A stretch of 64,000 nucleotides of DNA from Variovorax paradoxus (GTDB lineage: Bacteria > Pseudomonadota > Gammaproteobacteria > Burkholderiales > Burkholderiaceae_C): contig NZ_CP045644.1 in the NCBI RefSeq assembly GCF_009498455.1, positions 5,893,001-5,957,000 of the forward strand, given 5' to 3'. The translations under genes and the position numbers were made by a program. Shown piece after piece: positions 17,698 through 26,967 of the stretch. Positions within the stretch are counted from its first letter, which is position 1, and each line of letters opens with the position of its first letter. The notes beneath the pieces were generated by a model, which was given only the letters and a program-made list of their open reading frames with translations, ran no database searches and was not told where the DNA came from.

Positions 17698-18564
17698 CTA
17701 CACCCTGCCCTTCCATGGCACCAGCACCTTCTCGAGGTAACGCATCAACACGTCGAAGCTGAACGCGAACAGGCCGATCACGATGATGCCCATGATGACC
17801 ACGTCGCTCGCCAGGAACTCCGCAGCGTTGAGCACCATGAAGCCCAGGCCGCGAGTGGATGCCACCATCTCGCCAGCCACCAGCGTGGTCCAGCCCACAC
17901 CGATGCCGATGCGCATGCCGGTAAAGATCTCCGGCAGAGCCGACTTCAGGATCACGTGCCAGATCACCTGTGCCCGCGTCGCGCCCATCGAATAGGCGGC
18001 GTGGATCTGCTCGATCGACACCGAGCGTACGCCCGAGCGCGCGGCGATCGCCAGCGGGGCAAAGATCGCCAGGAAGATCAGGTAGAGCTTGGAGAACTCG
18101 CCGATGCCGAACCAGATGATCACCATCGGCAGGTAAGCCAGCGGTGGCAGCGGGCGATAGAACTCGATCAACGGGTCGAAGATGCCGCGCGCCACACGGC
18201 TCACACCCATCATGACGCCGATCGGGATGGCGGTGGCACAGGCCAGCGCGAACGCCCCGAACACCCGATACAGGCTGGTCCAGGTGTGCTCCAGCAACGT
18301 GGCGCCCGCGAAGCCGTGAGTCGACACCTCCAGGAACTTGCTGAACACCGCCTGCGGCGACGGCAGGAACAACGGCTTGACCCAGCCCATCTGGGTCACC
18401 AGCATCCACAGCGCCAGCGTGGCAATGACGGTGCCGGTCGCGATGGCGCCGGCCTGACCCTGACCCGGTGCGCCGAATTGTTCGCCGGGCCGCACCGAGC
18501 GCTTGGCGAAAAGGCGCGCCAGCAGGCCACCGCCATGGTTTGTCTTCAATGCGATTTCAGACAT
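17698..18564 (-). CDS. tauC: Taurine ABC transporter permease
   Basis: A 288-residue permease of the NitT/TauT class, with about six TM segments and an EAA loop (IHAAYSMGATRAQVIWHVILKSALPEIFTGMRIGIGVGW) typical of TauC/SsuC. Its start overlaps the ATPase stop by 8 bases. It forms the membrane channel of the taurine importer encoded by the operon starting at 20461; assignment to taurine comes from the catabolic genes on the other side of tauR. Confidence 0.9.
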   Translation of the reverse strand: MSEIALKTNHGGGLLARLFAKRSVRPGEQFGAPGQGQAGAIATGTVIATLALWMLVTQMGWVKPLFLPSPQAVFSKFLEVSTHGFAGATLLEHTWTSLYRVFGAFALACATAIPIGVMMGVSRVARGIFDPLIEFYRPLPPLAYLPMVIIWFGIGEFSKLYLIFLAIFAPLAIAARSGVRSVSIEQIHAAYSMGATRAQVIWHVILKSALPEIFTGMRIGIGVGWTTLVAGEMVASTRGLGFMVLNAAEFLASDVVIMGIIVIGLFAFSFDVLMRYLEKVLVPWKGRV

Positions 18565-19378
18565 GGCTCAATTCCTTTTGTACGTCGGCCGCGCGTTCGT
18601 CGCCGTAGATGATGTTGAGCACCTTCTCGCGCATCTGGATGAAATCCGGACTCGACTTCACAGCCCGCGCGTCTCGCGTCTGCAGGAAGCGCTTGTTGAA
18701 ATCGAGTTCGTAGCGGTGCGTGATGCGGCCCGGGCGCGGCGACATCACGATCAGATGGCTTGCCAGGAACAGCGCCTCTTCGACGCTGTGCGTGATGAAG
18801 AAGAACATCTTCTGCGTCTTCTGCCACACGTCCAGAAGCAGCTCCTGGATCGTCTCGCGCGTCAGTGCGTCGAGCGCCGCCATCGGCTCGTCCATCAGCA
18901 GCATGGCCGGGTTGCAGGTCAGTGCACGCGCAATCCCCACGCGTTGCTGCATGCCGCCCGACAGCTGGTAGATCATGTGTTTGTGGAAGTCCTGCAACCC
19001 GACCAGCGCCAGGTTCTTGGCCGCGCGGTCGCGCCGCTCGGCCGTGGGAACGCCCTGCAGCTTGAGGCCGAACTCGGTGTTCTCCATCACGTTGAGCCAA
19101 GGCAGCAGCGCATGCTTTTGGAACACAACGCCGCGATCCGAGCCCGGCCCCTGGATGGTTTTTCCGCCAAGCAGCAGATCGCCGCTGGATGCGGAGATAA
19201 AGCCAGCCATCAGGCTGAGCAGCGTGGTCTTGCCACAGCCCGATGCGCCGAGCGCGACGACGAAGTCGCCGCGGTTGATCGTCAGGTCGATATGGTCGAG
19301 CGCGTGTACCCGTTCGGTGGGCGTGCGCCCCGGATAGGTGACGCTGACGTCCTTGACCTGGAGTTGTTCCATCGCCAT
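18557..19378 (-). CDS. tauB: Taurine ABC transporter ATPase
   Basis: A 273-residue ATPase with Walker A GASGCGKTTL, signature LSGGMQQR, Walker B LLMDEPMAALD and switch His in FITHSVEEAL. The sequence around PGRTPTERVHALDHIDLTI and QKHALLPWLNVMENTEFGL is characteristic of TauB. It overlaps tauC by 8 bases and follows tauA by 51 bases. Confidence 0.93.
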   Translation of the reverse strand: MAMEQLQVKDVSVTYPGRTPTERVHALDHIDLTINRGDFVVALGASGCGKTTLLSLMAGFISASSGDLLLGGKTIQGPGSDRGVVFQKHALLPWLNVMENTEFGLKLQGVPTAERRDRAAKNLALVGLQDFHKHMIYQLSGGMQQRVGIARALTCNPAMLLMDEPMAALDALTRETIQELLLDVWQKTQKMFFFITHSVEEALFLASHLIVMSPRPGRITHRYELDFNKRFLQTRDARAVKSSPDFIQMREKVLNIIYGDERAADVQKELSHV

Positions 19379-19429
19379 GTGAGGTTCCTTGATGTCGTCG
19401 CTGTGCTGCGGATACCGTGGCCGGGTTTC

Positions 19430-20461
19430 TTACTTCAGCCCCATGGCGGCGTCGATGTATTTGGTCGTCACGAACTTGCTGTAGTCGGGCGCCACCGCAT
19501 CGATGCGCCGCTGCTCCAGCAAGAAGTCGGCTGTTGCCTTCAGTGCCTTGGCCGCGCCGCCGGCTTGGCCGCCGCCGAGCCAGGCCGCTGAAGCCTGCTG
19601 CTCCGCAGCGGGATAGGCGTACAGCTTGAGAGCGTCGGAACTGGCCTTGGCATCGCCGCCGATCTTGGCGGCGATCGCCTTGGCGGGTGCCGAGTCAGGG
19701 CCCCAGGCCGTCGGGTTGGCGCGGTAGGAGGCATCCGAGTCGGCCAGGGCCTTGACGAACCTGGCCATGAAGCTCGCATTCGCCTCGGCGAACGGGCGGC
19801 TTGCCGCCACACCGTCGAAGGTGGCCTTGCCCTTCTTGCTCAACTCACCCGACGTGATCAGCACCTTGCCGGTCTGCTTGATGCGCGCGAGCGCCGGATC
19901 CCACACGAAAGCGGCATCGATGTCGCCGCGTTCCCAGGCGGCGGCGATCTGGTTGGGCTGCATGTTCAGCAATTGCAACTCGCCCGGCTTGAGTCCCCAT
20001 TGCTCAAGCGCAAACATGGCGTGAAAGTGCGTGGTCGACACGAAGGGAACGCCGAGCTTCTTGCCTTTGAGGTCAGCTGGCTTCTCGATGCCCGAGCCGT
20101 TGCGCACCACCAGCGCCTCGGCCTCGTTGATGTCGTCGAGGATCCAGAACAGCTGCAGGTCCAGGCCCCGGCTGAGCGCCGCTGCGAGCGGGCTCGAGCC
20201 GATGACACCGATCTGGACGTCACCCGAAGCCATCGCGGTGGCGACCTTCGCACCCGATTCGAACTGGCGCCAATTGATCTTGTAGCCGGTCGCCTTTTCG
20301 ATCGTGCCGCTGGTCATGGCCACGATCATCGGTCCGGCTATTTGCTGGTAGGCGATGGTTACTTCTTTGGTCTGGGCCTGGGCGCTGCCGACGCCACTCA
20401 ATGCCGATACCATCCCGAATGCGAGGGCGCACCGGCCGAACAATTGTTTAATCTTGCGCAT
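19430..20461 (-). CDS. tauA: Taurine ABC transporter substrate-binding protein
   Basis: A 343-residue periplasmic protein. The ATG at 20461 gives a clear signal peptide (MRKIKQLFGRCALAFGMVSA...AQAQ); an upstream reading has no signal. The mature part has the TauA motifs VTIAYQQIAGPMIVAMTSG, GDVQIGVIGSSPLAAALSRG, KKLGVPFVSTTHFHAMFALEQWG and RGDIDAAFVWDPALA. It binds taurine for TauBC. It is the first gene of the leftward tauABCE operon and diverges from tauR. Confidence 0.93.
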   Translation of the reverse strand: MRKIKQLFGRCALAFGMVSALSGVGSAQAQTKEVTIAYQQIAGPMIVAMTSGTIEKATGYKINWRQFESGAKVATAMASGDVQIGVIGSSPLAAALSRGLDLQLFWILDDINEAEALVVRNGSGIEKPADLKGKKLGVPFVSTTHFHAMFALEQWGLKPGELQLLNMQPNQIAAAWERGDIDAAFVWDPALARIKQTGKVLITSGELSKKGKATFDGVAASRPFAEANASFMARFVKALADSDASYRANPTAWGPDSAPAKAIAAKIGGDAKASSDALKLYAYPAAEQQASAAWLGGGQAGGAAKALKATADFLLEQRRIDAVAPDYSKFVTTKYIDAAMGLK

Positions 20462-20510
20462 CAATGTCTCCGTTGTGATGAAGTCAGGCGGCAGTGTGTG
20501 CACCGGGGCC

Positions 20511-20588
20511 TGCGGTCCATAGAGCCAGATACGCGCATTCGCTGAGACCACTTGACGATCCCCATTGGCAACCTCAGGGTAAGTCCTG
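20511..20588. promoter_or_regulatory. tauA-tauR divergent control region with candidate TauR half-sites
   Basis: The 157-bp gap between tauA and tauR contains GTAAGTCCTG (20579-20588; CAGGACTTAC on the other strand) and a weaker TGCGGTCCAT (20511-20520). From memory, TauR of Rhodobacter capsulatus binds repeats of the form CTGGACYTAA; the first string matches 8 of 10. The two copies are not in close tandem, so the call is tentative. Confidence 0.3.
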
Positions 20589-20618
20589 ATCACGCCCGCC
20601 CCCGAACTTGAAAGAACG

Positions 20619-22124
20619 ATGGCACAACACCTGAAATCTGCGATGTGGAAGCAACTGCTGCAGCGCTCGGCACGCGAGAACATGAGCTTGCAGGGGCAGA
20701 TCCGCGAGATGCTTGTCGCGGCCATCCTCGACGGGCAGTTACCGGCCGGCGTGCCGATCCCCTCGAGCCGGGAAATGGCCGAGCAACTTGGCGTTGCGCG
20801 CAACACGGTGGTGCTGGCCTATCAGCAGCTGGCTGACGAAGGCTATCTGGTCTCGCGCCAGCGCAGCGGCCATTTCGTGAACACCGACATGGCGACCAGT
20901 CGCCTCGGAACGCCCGCGCGACCGTCGCAAGATGCAACGGCCTGCGCGGCGGTGGACTGGTCGAGCCGCTTTCAGCAACGGCCGTCGCAACAACGCAGCA
21001 TCGTCAAGCCGGCCGATTGGCAAAAGCATCCCTACCCATTTCTCTATGGCCAGTTCGACGCCGCGCTATTTCCCACTGCGGACTGGCGCGAGTGCTGCAT
21101 CAAGAGCCTGAGCGTGCTGGACATCCGCGATTGGGCGCCCGACCAGATTGCGCGAGACGACGATTCGCTCGTGCAGCAGATACGCACCCGGGTCCTGCCG
21201 CGCCGCGGGGTCTGGGCCTCGGCCGACGAAATCGTCGTCACCGTCGGCGCACAGCACGCGCTGTACATGATCGCCGACCTGCTGATGCGCGAGGGAACGC
21301 GCGTGGGCATCGAGGAGCCCGGCTACCCCGACGCGCGCAACATCTTCGCCAGGCGCACTTCGCAGTTGGTGCCGCTTCCCGTCGATGAAGAAGGCCTGCC
21401 GGTGACGGACGCGCTGCGCGACCTGGACGTCGTCTACGCGACACCCAACCACCAGTGCCCCACCACGGCGACCATGGGACTGAAGCGCCGAGAAGCCCTG
21501 CTGAAGATGGCCGACGAATCCGACTTCATCGTCATCGAGGACGACTACGAAAGCGAGAACCGTTTCGACGGCGATCCGATCCCGGCGCTGAAGAGCCTCG
21601 ACCGCAGCAACCGCGTGATCTACGTGGGCAGCCTGTCGAAGACGCTGGCCCCCGGACTGCGCATCGGCTACGTGGTCGGGCCGGCCGAGCTGGTCGCCGA
21701 GCTACGTGCGCTGCGCCGGCTGATGCTGCGCCACCCACCGGCCTACACCCAGCGCGCCTTCGCGTTGTTTCTCTCGCTCGGCCATCACGATGCGTTGTTG
21801 CGCCGCCTTGCCTCGGCGCAACGCGAGCGCGCCACCGCGCTGCGATCCGCACTGGCGCAGCATCTGCCGCAATGCAGCGTGGCGCCAGCAGCCGGCGGCA
21901 GTTCCTGCTGGGTCTCGCTGCCGGAACAGCTGGATGCCACGGCACTGGCCGAACAGGCGCGCGATCGCGGCGTACTGATCGAGCCCGGCGAGGTCTTCTT
22001 CATGACCGAGCCGCCCCCTCGGCAGCACTTCCGCATGGGCTACTCGTCGATCGCGCCTGCGGCGATCGAACCCGGCGTCAAAGTGCTGGCCGAACTCGTC
22101 CGCGGCTTCGAGCGCAGGCGCTGA
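20619..22124 (+). CDS. tauR: MocR/GabR-family regulator of taurine metabolism (TauR-like)
   Basis: A 501-residue fusion of an N-terminal GntR winged helix (residues about 25-95, PIPSSREMAEQLGVARNTVVLAYQQLADEGYLVSRQRSGHFV) and a fold-type I aminotransferase domain. The PLP lysine is in YVGSLSKTLAPGLRIGYV, and EDDYESENRFDG matches the GabR/TauR group. These proteins sense PLP plus an amine ligand. Lying between tauABC and the sulfite and taurine degradation genes, it is most likely the taurine-responsive activator. Confidence 0.88.
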   Translation: MAQHLKSAMWKQLLQRSARENMSLQGQIREMLVAAILDGQLPAGVPIPSSREMAEQLGVARNTVVLAYQQLADEGYLVSRQRSGHFVNTDMATSRLGTPARPSQDATACAAVDWSSRFQQRPSQQRSIVKPADWQKHPYPFLYGQFDAALFPTADWRECCIKSLSVLDIRDWAPDQIARDDDSLVQQIRTRVLPRRGVWASADEIVVTVGAQHALYMIADLLMREGTRVGIEEPGYPDARNIFARRTSQLVPLPVDEEGLPVTDALRDLDVVYATPNHQCPTTATMGLKRREALLKMADESDFIVIEDDYESENRFDGDPIPALKSLDRSNRVIYVGSLSKTLAPGLRIGYVVGPAELVAELRALRRLMLRHPPAYTQRAFALFLSLGHHDALLRRLASAQRERATALRSALAQHLPQCSVAPAAGGSSCWVSLPEQLDATALAEQARDRGVLIEPGEVFFMTEPPPRQHFRMGYSSIAPAAIEPGVKVLAELVRGFERRR

Positions 22125-22541
22125 AGCCGCTGGCCCCACCGAATCGGCGCATCTGGCGCCATGGCTGAAGCCGGACCAGGCCTACGCTGCAGGGATGCCG
22201 ATGAACCCGCGACGACGCCAAGTCCTCAGGTACACCCCTCGCCGCAGCCGCCTTGCCGACGTCATTTTCCCGAGGCCATGCCGCTGCAAGCGGGCACCCG
22301 CTCGACGCCGTGACATGCCCAGCGATCCTTCGCTGGCGTTGGTGCATGGTCGCAGCCCGGCCACCCGCCGGCCGGCCGAAGACATCATCGCCAGCCAGCG
22401 CCTCGAGATCGACGGCATACAGCGCCGGCTGCTTGCGCTGCAGCAAGACCATGCGCAAGCGCAGCGGCCGGCAGGCTTTCCGTCCTGGGGGCGGCCTGCG
22501 TGGCGCCTGATGGGCCCCATGAACTCGCAAACGAGACAGCA
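22125..22541. other. 417-bp gap between tauR and sorA
   Basis: No intact gene is recognised. The right half contains a short remnant of a DUF305 protein, listed separately. No promoter or strong hairpin stands out by eye. Confidence 0.5.
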
Positions 22542-22545
22542 ATGA
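22315..22545 (+). pseudogene. DUF305-like C-terminal remnant
   Basis: One frame reads VHGRSPATRRPAEDIIASQ followed by RLEIDGIQRRLLAL, which resembles the C-terminal helix of DUF305 proteins (G-DP-IR-LAEEIIAAQ-EI--M--WL). The diagnostic metal-binding HH motif that should lie upstream is absent in all frames, and the preceding codons are Arg-rich and gene-unlike. I read it as an eroded fragment. It overlaps the sorA start slightly. Confidence 0.35.
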
Positions 22546-23747
22546 ACCACATGAACACCTCCCCGAAACTCAACCGCCGTCACCTGCTGGCCGGCAGCGC
22601 CGGCGCATGGGCCGCCACCGGCTTGGCCGGCTGGACCGGCCAAGCCGCCGCCCAGGCCAAACCACTGCCAGCCCTGGTGGCCTGGAAGGATGCCGGCAGC
22701 GTGATCGTGCACAGCGCGAGCACACTGGAAACCCGGCGCAGCGCCTTCGGCACCAGTGTGATCACCCCCTCGGAGCAGCTCTACCTGCGCAACAACCTGC
22801 CTGCGCCGGATGCGGCCATCCTGAACGATCGTGAGAGCTGGGAACTCACCGTCGAGGGCGTCAAGGGCCCGCGCAAGCTCAGCCTGCGCGAACTCAAGGG
22901 GCTCGGCCTGGAGACCGTGGCGACGGTGCTGCAATGCTCAGGCAACGGGCGGGCATTCTTTCCGAGCAAACCCAGCGGCACCGCCTGGACGGTGGGTGCC
23001 GCCGGCTGCGTGCTATGGAGCGGCGTGCCGCTCAAGACGATGGCGAAGGCACTGGGCGGCGTGGCCGACGGCATGCTCTACATCACCGGCACTGGCGGCG
23101 AAAAGCTTCCCGACGGCCTTGACCCCCAAAGCATCGTGGTCGAGCGTTCGGTGCCCATCCGGGCGTTGGACGATGCGATGCTGGCTTGGGAGATGAACGG
23201 CGCGCCACTGTCACTCGCTCACGGCGGCCCACTGCGACTCATCGTGCCGGGCTATCAAGGTGTCAACAACATCAAATACATCCGACGCTTGGCGTTTACC
23301 GCCGCGGAGACCAACGCCAGGATCATGTCGCATGGATACCGCATCTCGCCGCCGGGCAGCAAGGCCGACCCGTCGCAACCCTCGGTGCAGGAGATGAGCG
23401 TCAAGTCGTGGATCAACTCGCCCACGCACGAGAGCGGAAAACTGGTCGCCGGCACCGTGCAGATCCACGGCGTGGCCTTCGGCGGCCTGGATGCGGTGAA
23501 GCGCGTGGAGGTGTCGGTGGACGGCGGAAAGACTTGGGCCGACGCCCAATTCATCGGCCCCGATCTCGGCAAATTCGCCTGGCGCCAGTTCGTGCTGCAG
23601 GCCAGATTGCCCGGCGGCACTCACACCCTCGCCAGCCGGGCCACCGATACGGCCGGCAAGGTGCAACCCGAAGCACGCATCGAGAACGTGAGCGGCTACA
23701 ACAACACGAGCTGGGCCGACCACACCGTACAGGTCACCGTGGCCTGA
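22542..23747 (+). CDS. sorA: Sulfite dehydrogenase, molybdopterin subunit (SorA-like)
   Basis: A 401-residue molybdenum enzyme oxidising sulfite to sulfate. MNHMNTSPKLNRRHLLAG is a Tat signal (twin Arg12-13). The sulfite-oxidase Mo-pterin domain has its thiolate ligand in VLQCSGNGR (Cys132), and PGYQGVNNIKYIRRL leads to the dimerisation domain (about 280-400) ending VSGYNNTSWADHTVQVTV. The ATG at 22542 is preferred because it begins the Tat signal. A cytochrome c gene follows after 19 bases, as in sorAB. It would detoxify sulfite released by Xsc. Confidence 0.88.
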   Translation: MNHMNTSPKLNRRHLLAGSAGAWAATGLAGWTGQAAAQAKPLPALVAWKDAGSVIVHSASTLETRRSAFGTSVITPSEQLYLRNNLPAPDAAILNDRESWELTVEGVKGPRKLSLRELKGLGLETVATVLQCSGNGRAFFPSKPSGTAWTVGAAGCVLWSGVPLKTMAKALGGVADGMLYITGTGGEKLPDGLDPQSIVVERSVPIRALDDAMLAWEMNGAPLSLAHGGPLRLIVPGYQGVNNIKYIRRLAFTAAETNARIMSHGYRISPPGSKADPSQPSVQEMSVKSWINSPTHESGKLVAGTVQIHGVAFGGLDAVKRVEVSVDGGKTWADAQFIGPDLGKFAWRQFVLQARLPGGTHTLASRATDTAGKVQPEARIENVSGYNNTSWADHTVQVTVA

Positions 23748-23766
23748 GTCAGTCCAAGGGAATCTC

Positions 23767-24126
23767 ATGATGAACCTCCAACACCCATACCGCGCGCTGC
23801 GTCGCGCCACCCTCGCCGTCTGCACCCTCGTCGCGAGTCTGCACGGCCATGCCGCCGATGACGGCGCCAAGCAATTCGCACTGGGCAAGAAACTCTTCGT
23901 TCAAGGCGCGGCGCCGGCCTGCGCGCTGTGCCACGCCTTGAAGGACGCCGGCAGCACGGGCGCGGTCGGCCCCATCCTTGACGACCTGAAGCCGGACGCC
24001 GCCCGCGTGGCGAACGCCCTGCGCAACGGCTTGGGCAACATGCCGGCCTACAAGGCCACGCTGCAGGAGGAGCAGATCCTTGCGTTGGCGCACTATGTAG
24101 CCAAGGCCAGCGGCGGAGCACGCTGA
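23767..24126 (+). CDS. sorB: Sulfite dehydrogenase cytochrome c subunit (SorB-like)
   Basis: A 119-residue exported c-type cytochrome. A signal sequence (RRATLAVCTLVASLHGHA) precedes one haem site CALCH (Cys52, Cys55, His56). A distal Met in LGNMPAYKATL is the likely sixth ligand, and the fold ends EEQILALAHYVAKAS as in small cytochromes c. It follows sorA by 19 bases and would take its electrons. Confidence 0.87.
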   Translation: MMNLQHPYRALRRATLAVCTLVASLHGHAADDGAKQFALGKKLFVQGAAPACALCHALKDAGSTGAVGPILDDLKPDAARVANALRNGLGNMPAYKATLQEEQILALAHYVAKASGGAR

Positions 24127-24248
24127 ACAAGGCGCGTCCCCCGCACGCCCCCGAGCCCCTGCTCCTTCGAATCAACGCGTACCGGCAGCCAGGCTGCCCG
24201 GCCGTGGTGAGGCATGGCGTCGTTCAGCGCCCCCCGCCTTCCGCTGTT

Positions 24249-25970
24249 TCACCGACGCGCGAACATGGCGACGATCTCGTGGAACACCTCGTTCCCGAGC
24301 GCGCCCGAGATGTCGATCGTCTGGCTGCGGCGGTAGTAAGGGCTGAGGTCCAACCCGACGCCCACGCCGTAGATCTCCACCACGCCCTCCCGCTCGCGGC
24401 GCTCCACGACTTCACGCAGATGGTGGTCGAGGTAATGCGCGTCGTTGGCAAGATGGGTGGCGCTGTCCATCGGGCTGCCGTCGGACAGCACGACCAGCAG
24501 GCGCCGGCCCTCGCCACGGCTTTCCAGCCGCGCACAGGCCCAGTCCACCGCCTCCCCGTCGATGCCTTCGCGGAACAGGTCCGACTTCAGTAGCGCGGCG
24601 ATGTCAGGCCGCGAGCGGCGCCATGGCGTATCGGCGTCCTTGAAGACCATGTGACATGTTTCGTTGAGCCGGCCGGGATGCTCGGTCCGGCCGGTACGCT
24701 GCCAGTCGCGCAACGCGCGGCCGCCGTTCCAGGCGCTGGTGGTAAAGCCGAGCACCTCGCTCGCAACGCCGGCCTGCTCGAGCGCACGCACGAACACGTC
24801 GACCAGCATGGCGACCGACTCGATGTGCTGCTTCATGGAACCCGAGCAATCGATGAGAAAGCTCAGCACGCAGTCGGCCATCGGCTCCTGCCGTTCGATG
24901 CGGAACAGGCGCCGCTCGGTCGGCGAAGCGATGAGCTGCGCGAGCATGCGGCCGTCGATGCAACCCTCTTCCTGCGCGCCATCCCAGTCGATGCGTGTGG
25001 CCACGGCGAGCACCGCCTTGAGCTCGCGTGCCAGCCGCGCGATGTTGACGCCCTGCCCCGCGATGCGGCGATCGAGGCGCTCGCGGTATTCCCTCAGCAG
25101 CGCGGAGCGCACCAGCGTCGCGGCCCTCACTTCCTGGTCATAGGCGGTCGTGAAGACGCGGTAGCCGTCATCGGCTTCTTCAAGCACGCGGCTGTCTCCG
25201 ATGCTGGCGGCCGCGACGCGGTGATCGTCATCGTTGCCTTCGAAATCTGTCCAGTGGCTGAAGAATCGGCGGCCGTCGTCGTCCTCGCCACATTCGTCGG
25301 TCTGGTCATCGCCGGTCTCGCTGGCGGCATGGATCATTCCGGCCACCGTGTGCGCGATGGTCAGCGCATGCTGCGCATAAGCGGCCTGGTCGGTGCGCTG
25401 GCGACGCAAGCCGGCGAGTGCATGGCCCAGCACCGGCGCCAGGGCCATGCGCGTGGCCTCGATCACGCCATCCGTGGCCTCCACCACCGGTTGCGCCGTG
25501 ACGCGGGCACGGCAGATTTGCGCCGTCGTGTAGAGCAGGATTCCGCTGGCGGTTTCCGTCACGCCGCTGTGATGAAAGGCAAGCGACCATTGTTCGTGAC
25601 GGTGCTGCAGGTTGTGCACCATCCCGGGCATGCCGGCGGGCGCCAGTGCTTCCACTCGGAACTGCTCGAGCATGTCGAACAGCGCGCGCGCGAGCGGGTC
25701 GGCCGGGCCCAGGTGCCGGTGGAGTTCGGCATCGGACAGCAAGAGACGCAGCGCCATACCGTCGGCCGCGCCACGGAACGAGCCAAAGTCATCGCGCTGC
25801 GGAGACGGATGCAGGTGTGGCGCAAACAGTGCCAGCGCGCGTCGGCCCCGAAACAGGCGACGGCCACGGAAGTGCAGGTCCGCGTCACCGCTCAGCGCCC
25901 GGATCGAGGCGGCGCAGAGTTCGTCGACCTTCTGCTGATGCCGGGTTGCCGCCGCCTGGGGCACGCTCAC
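24249..25970 (-). CDS. cobT: CobT-like protein with VWA domain
   Basis: A 573-residue protein resembling the CobT subunit of aerobic cobaltochelatase. The N-terminal half has the CobT-type helical region (FGSFRGAADGMALRLLLSD ... QFRVEALAPAGMPGM), an acidic stretch, then a VWA domain with MIDAS motif DCSGSM and further metal-site residues in LSDGSPMDS. GTG at 25970, 4 bases after the cobS stop, is the likely start. With CobS it would form an AAA+/VWA machine for metal insertion. No cobN is in the window, so cobalt chelation here is uncertain. Confidence 0.85.
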   Translation of the reverse strand: MSVPQAAATRHQQKVDELCAASIRALSGDADLHFRGRRLFRGRRALALFAPHLHPSPQRDDFGSFRGAADGMALRLLLSDAELHRHLGPADPLARALFDMLEQFRVEALAPAGMPGMVHNLQHRHEQWSLAFHHSGVTETASGILLYTTAQICRARVTAQPVVEATDGVIEATRMALAPVLGHALAGLRRQRTDQAAYAQHALTIAHTVAGMIHAASETGDDQTDECGEDDDGRRFFSHWTDFEGNDDDHRVAAASIGDSRVLEEADDGYRVFTTAYDQEVRAATLVRSALLREYRERLDRRIAGQGVNIARLARELKAVLAVATRIDWDGAQEEGCIDGRMLAQLIASPTERRLFRIERQEPMADCVLSFLIDCSGSMKQHIESVAMLVDVFVRALEQAGVASEVLGFTTSAWNGGRALRDWQRTGRTEHPGRLNETCHMVFKDADTPWRRSRPDIAALLKSDLFREGIDGEAVDWACARLESRGEGRRLLVVLSDGSPMDSATHLANDAHYLDHHLREVVERREREGVVEIYGVGVGLDLSPYYRRSQTIDISGALGNEVFHEIVAMFARR

Positions 25971-25974
25971 CGCA

Positions 25975-26967
25975 TCACTCCTGGTGTGTTGCAAGCTGAT
26001 GCGACTCTTCGAGTTCGCGATCAAAGCAACGCTGGAAGTATTCGGCCACGATGGCACGCTCAGCTTCGTCGCACTTGTTGACGAAGGAGAGGCGAAAGGC
26101 AAGCGCCGGATCGCGGAATATCTCGACGTTCTCGGCCCAAGTGATGACGGTGCGGGGCGACATCAGCGTCGACAAGTCGCCGGCAGCGAAGCCCTTGCGC
26201 GTGAGCTCGGCCACGGCCACCATCGAATCGATCAGCGCGCGGCCGGCCGCGTCGGCGAACTGCGGCACACGCGCCTGCACGATGGCAATCTCTTCGTTGC
26301 GCGGCAGGTAGTTCAGCGCCGCGACGATGTTCCAGCGGTCGATCTGCGCGTGGTTGAGCCGCTGCGCGCCGTGATACAGGCCGCTCAGGTTGCCCAGGCC
26401 CACCGTGTTGGCGGTGGCGAACAAACGAAAGCAAGGATGCGGGCTGATCACGCGGTTCTGATCCATCAGCGTCAGCTTGCCATCGCGCTCCAGGATGCGC
26501 TGGATGACGAACATCACGTCGGGCCGGCCAGCGTCGTACTCATCAAAAATCAGGGCCACCGGACGCTGCAGCGCCCAGGGCACGATCCCCTCCTGGAACT
26601 CGGTGACCTGCTGGCCGTCGCGCAGCACCACCGCGTCCTTGCCAACCAGATCCAGCCGGCTGATGTGGCCGTCGAGATTGACACGAACGCAAGGCCAGTT
26701 GAGCCGCGCCGCCACCTGTTCGATGTGGGTGGACTTGCCGGTGCCATGCAGCCCCTGCACCATCACGCGCCGGTCGCGCGAAAAACCGGCCAGCAGCGCC
26801 AGCGTGACGTCCGGGTTGAAGCGATAGGCGCTGTCGACCTCGGGCACATGATCCTCGCCCTCGCTGAAGGCCGGCACGCGCAGATCGGTGTCGATGCCGA
26901 ACACCTCGCGCACGGAGATCATTCGGTCAGGTCGGGCAGTACTCAGTTCGGTCATGTTGGTTTCCAT
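25975..26967 (-). CDS. cobS: CobS-like AAA+ ATPase (MoxR class)
   Basis: A 330-residue ATPase very similar from memory to CobS of Pseudomonas denitrificans: VREVFGIDTDLRVPAFSEG, Walker A GLHGTGKSTHIEQVAARLNW, Walker B ALIFDEYDAGRPDVMFVIQR, sensor 1 LFATANTVGLG, and LMSPRTVITWAENVEIF. The start may be ATG 26967 or 26955; both have a plausible ribosome site. It pairs with cobT 4 bases downstream. Placement between sorAB and tauXY is notable. Confidence 0.88.
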   Translation of the reverse strand: METNMTELSTARPDRMISVREVFGIDTDLRVPAFSEGEDHVPEVDSAYRFNPDVTLALLAGFSRDRRVMVQGLHGTGKSTHIEQVAARLNWPCVRVNLDGHISRLDLVGKDAVVLRDGQQVTEFQEGIVPWALQRPVALIFDEYDAGRPDVMFVIQRILERDGKLTLMDQNRVISPHPCFRLFATANTVGLGNLSGLYHGAQRLNHAQIDRWNIVAALNYLPRNEEIAIVQARVPQFADAAGRALIDSMVAVAELTRKGFAAGDLSTLMSPRTVITWAENVEIFRDPALAFRLSFVNKCDEAERAIVAEYFQRCFDRELEESHQLATHQE

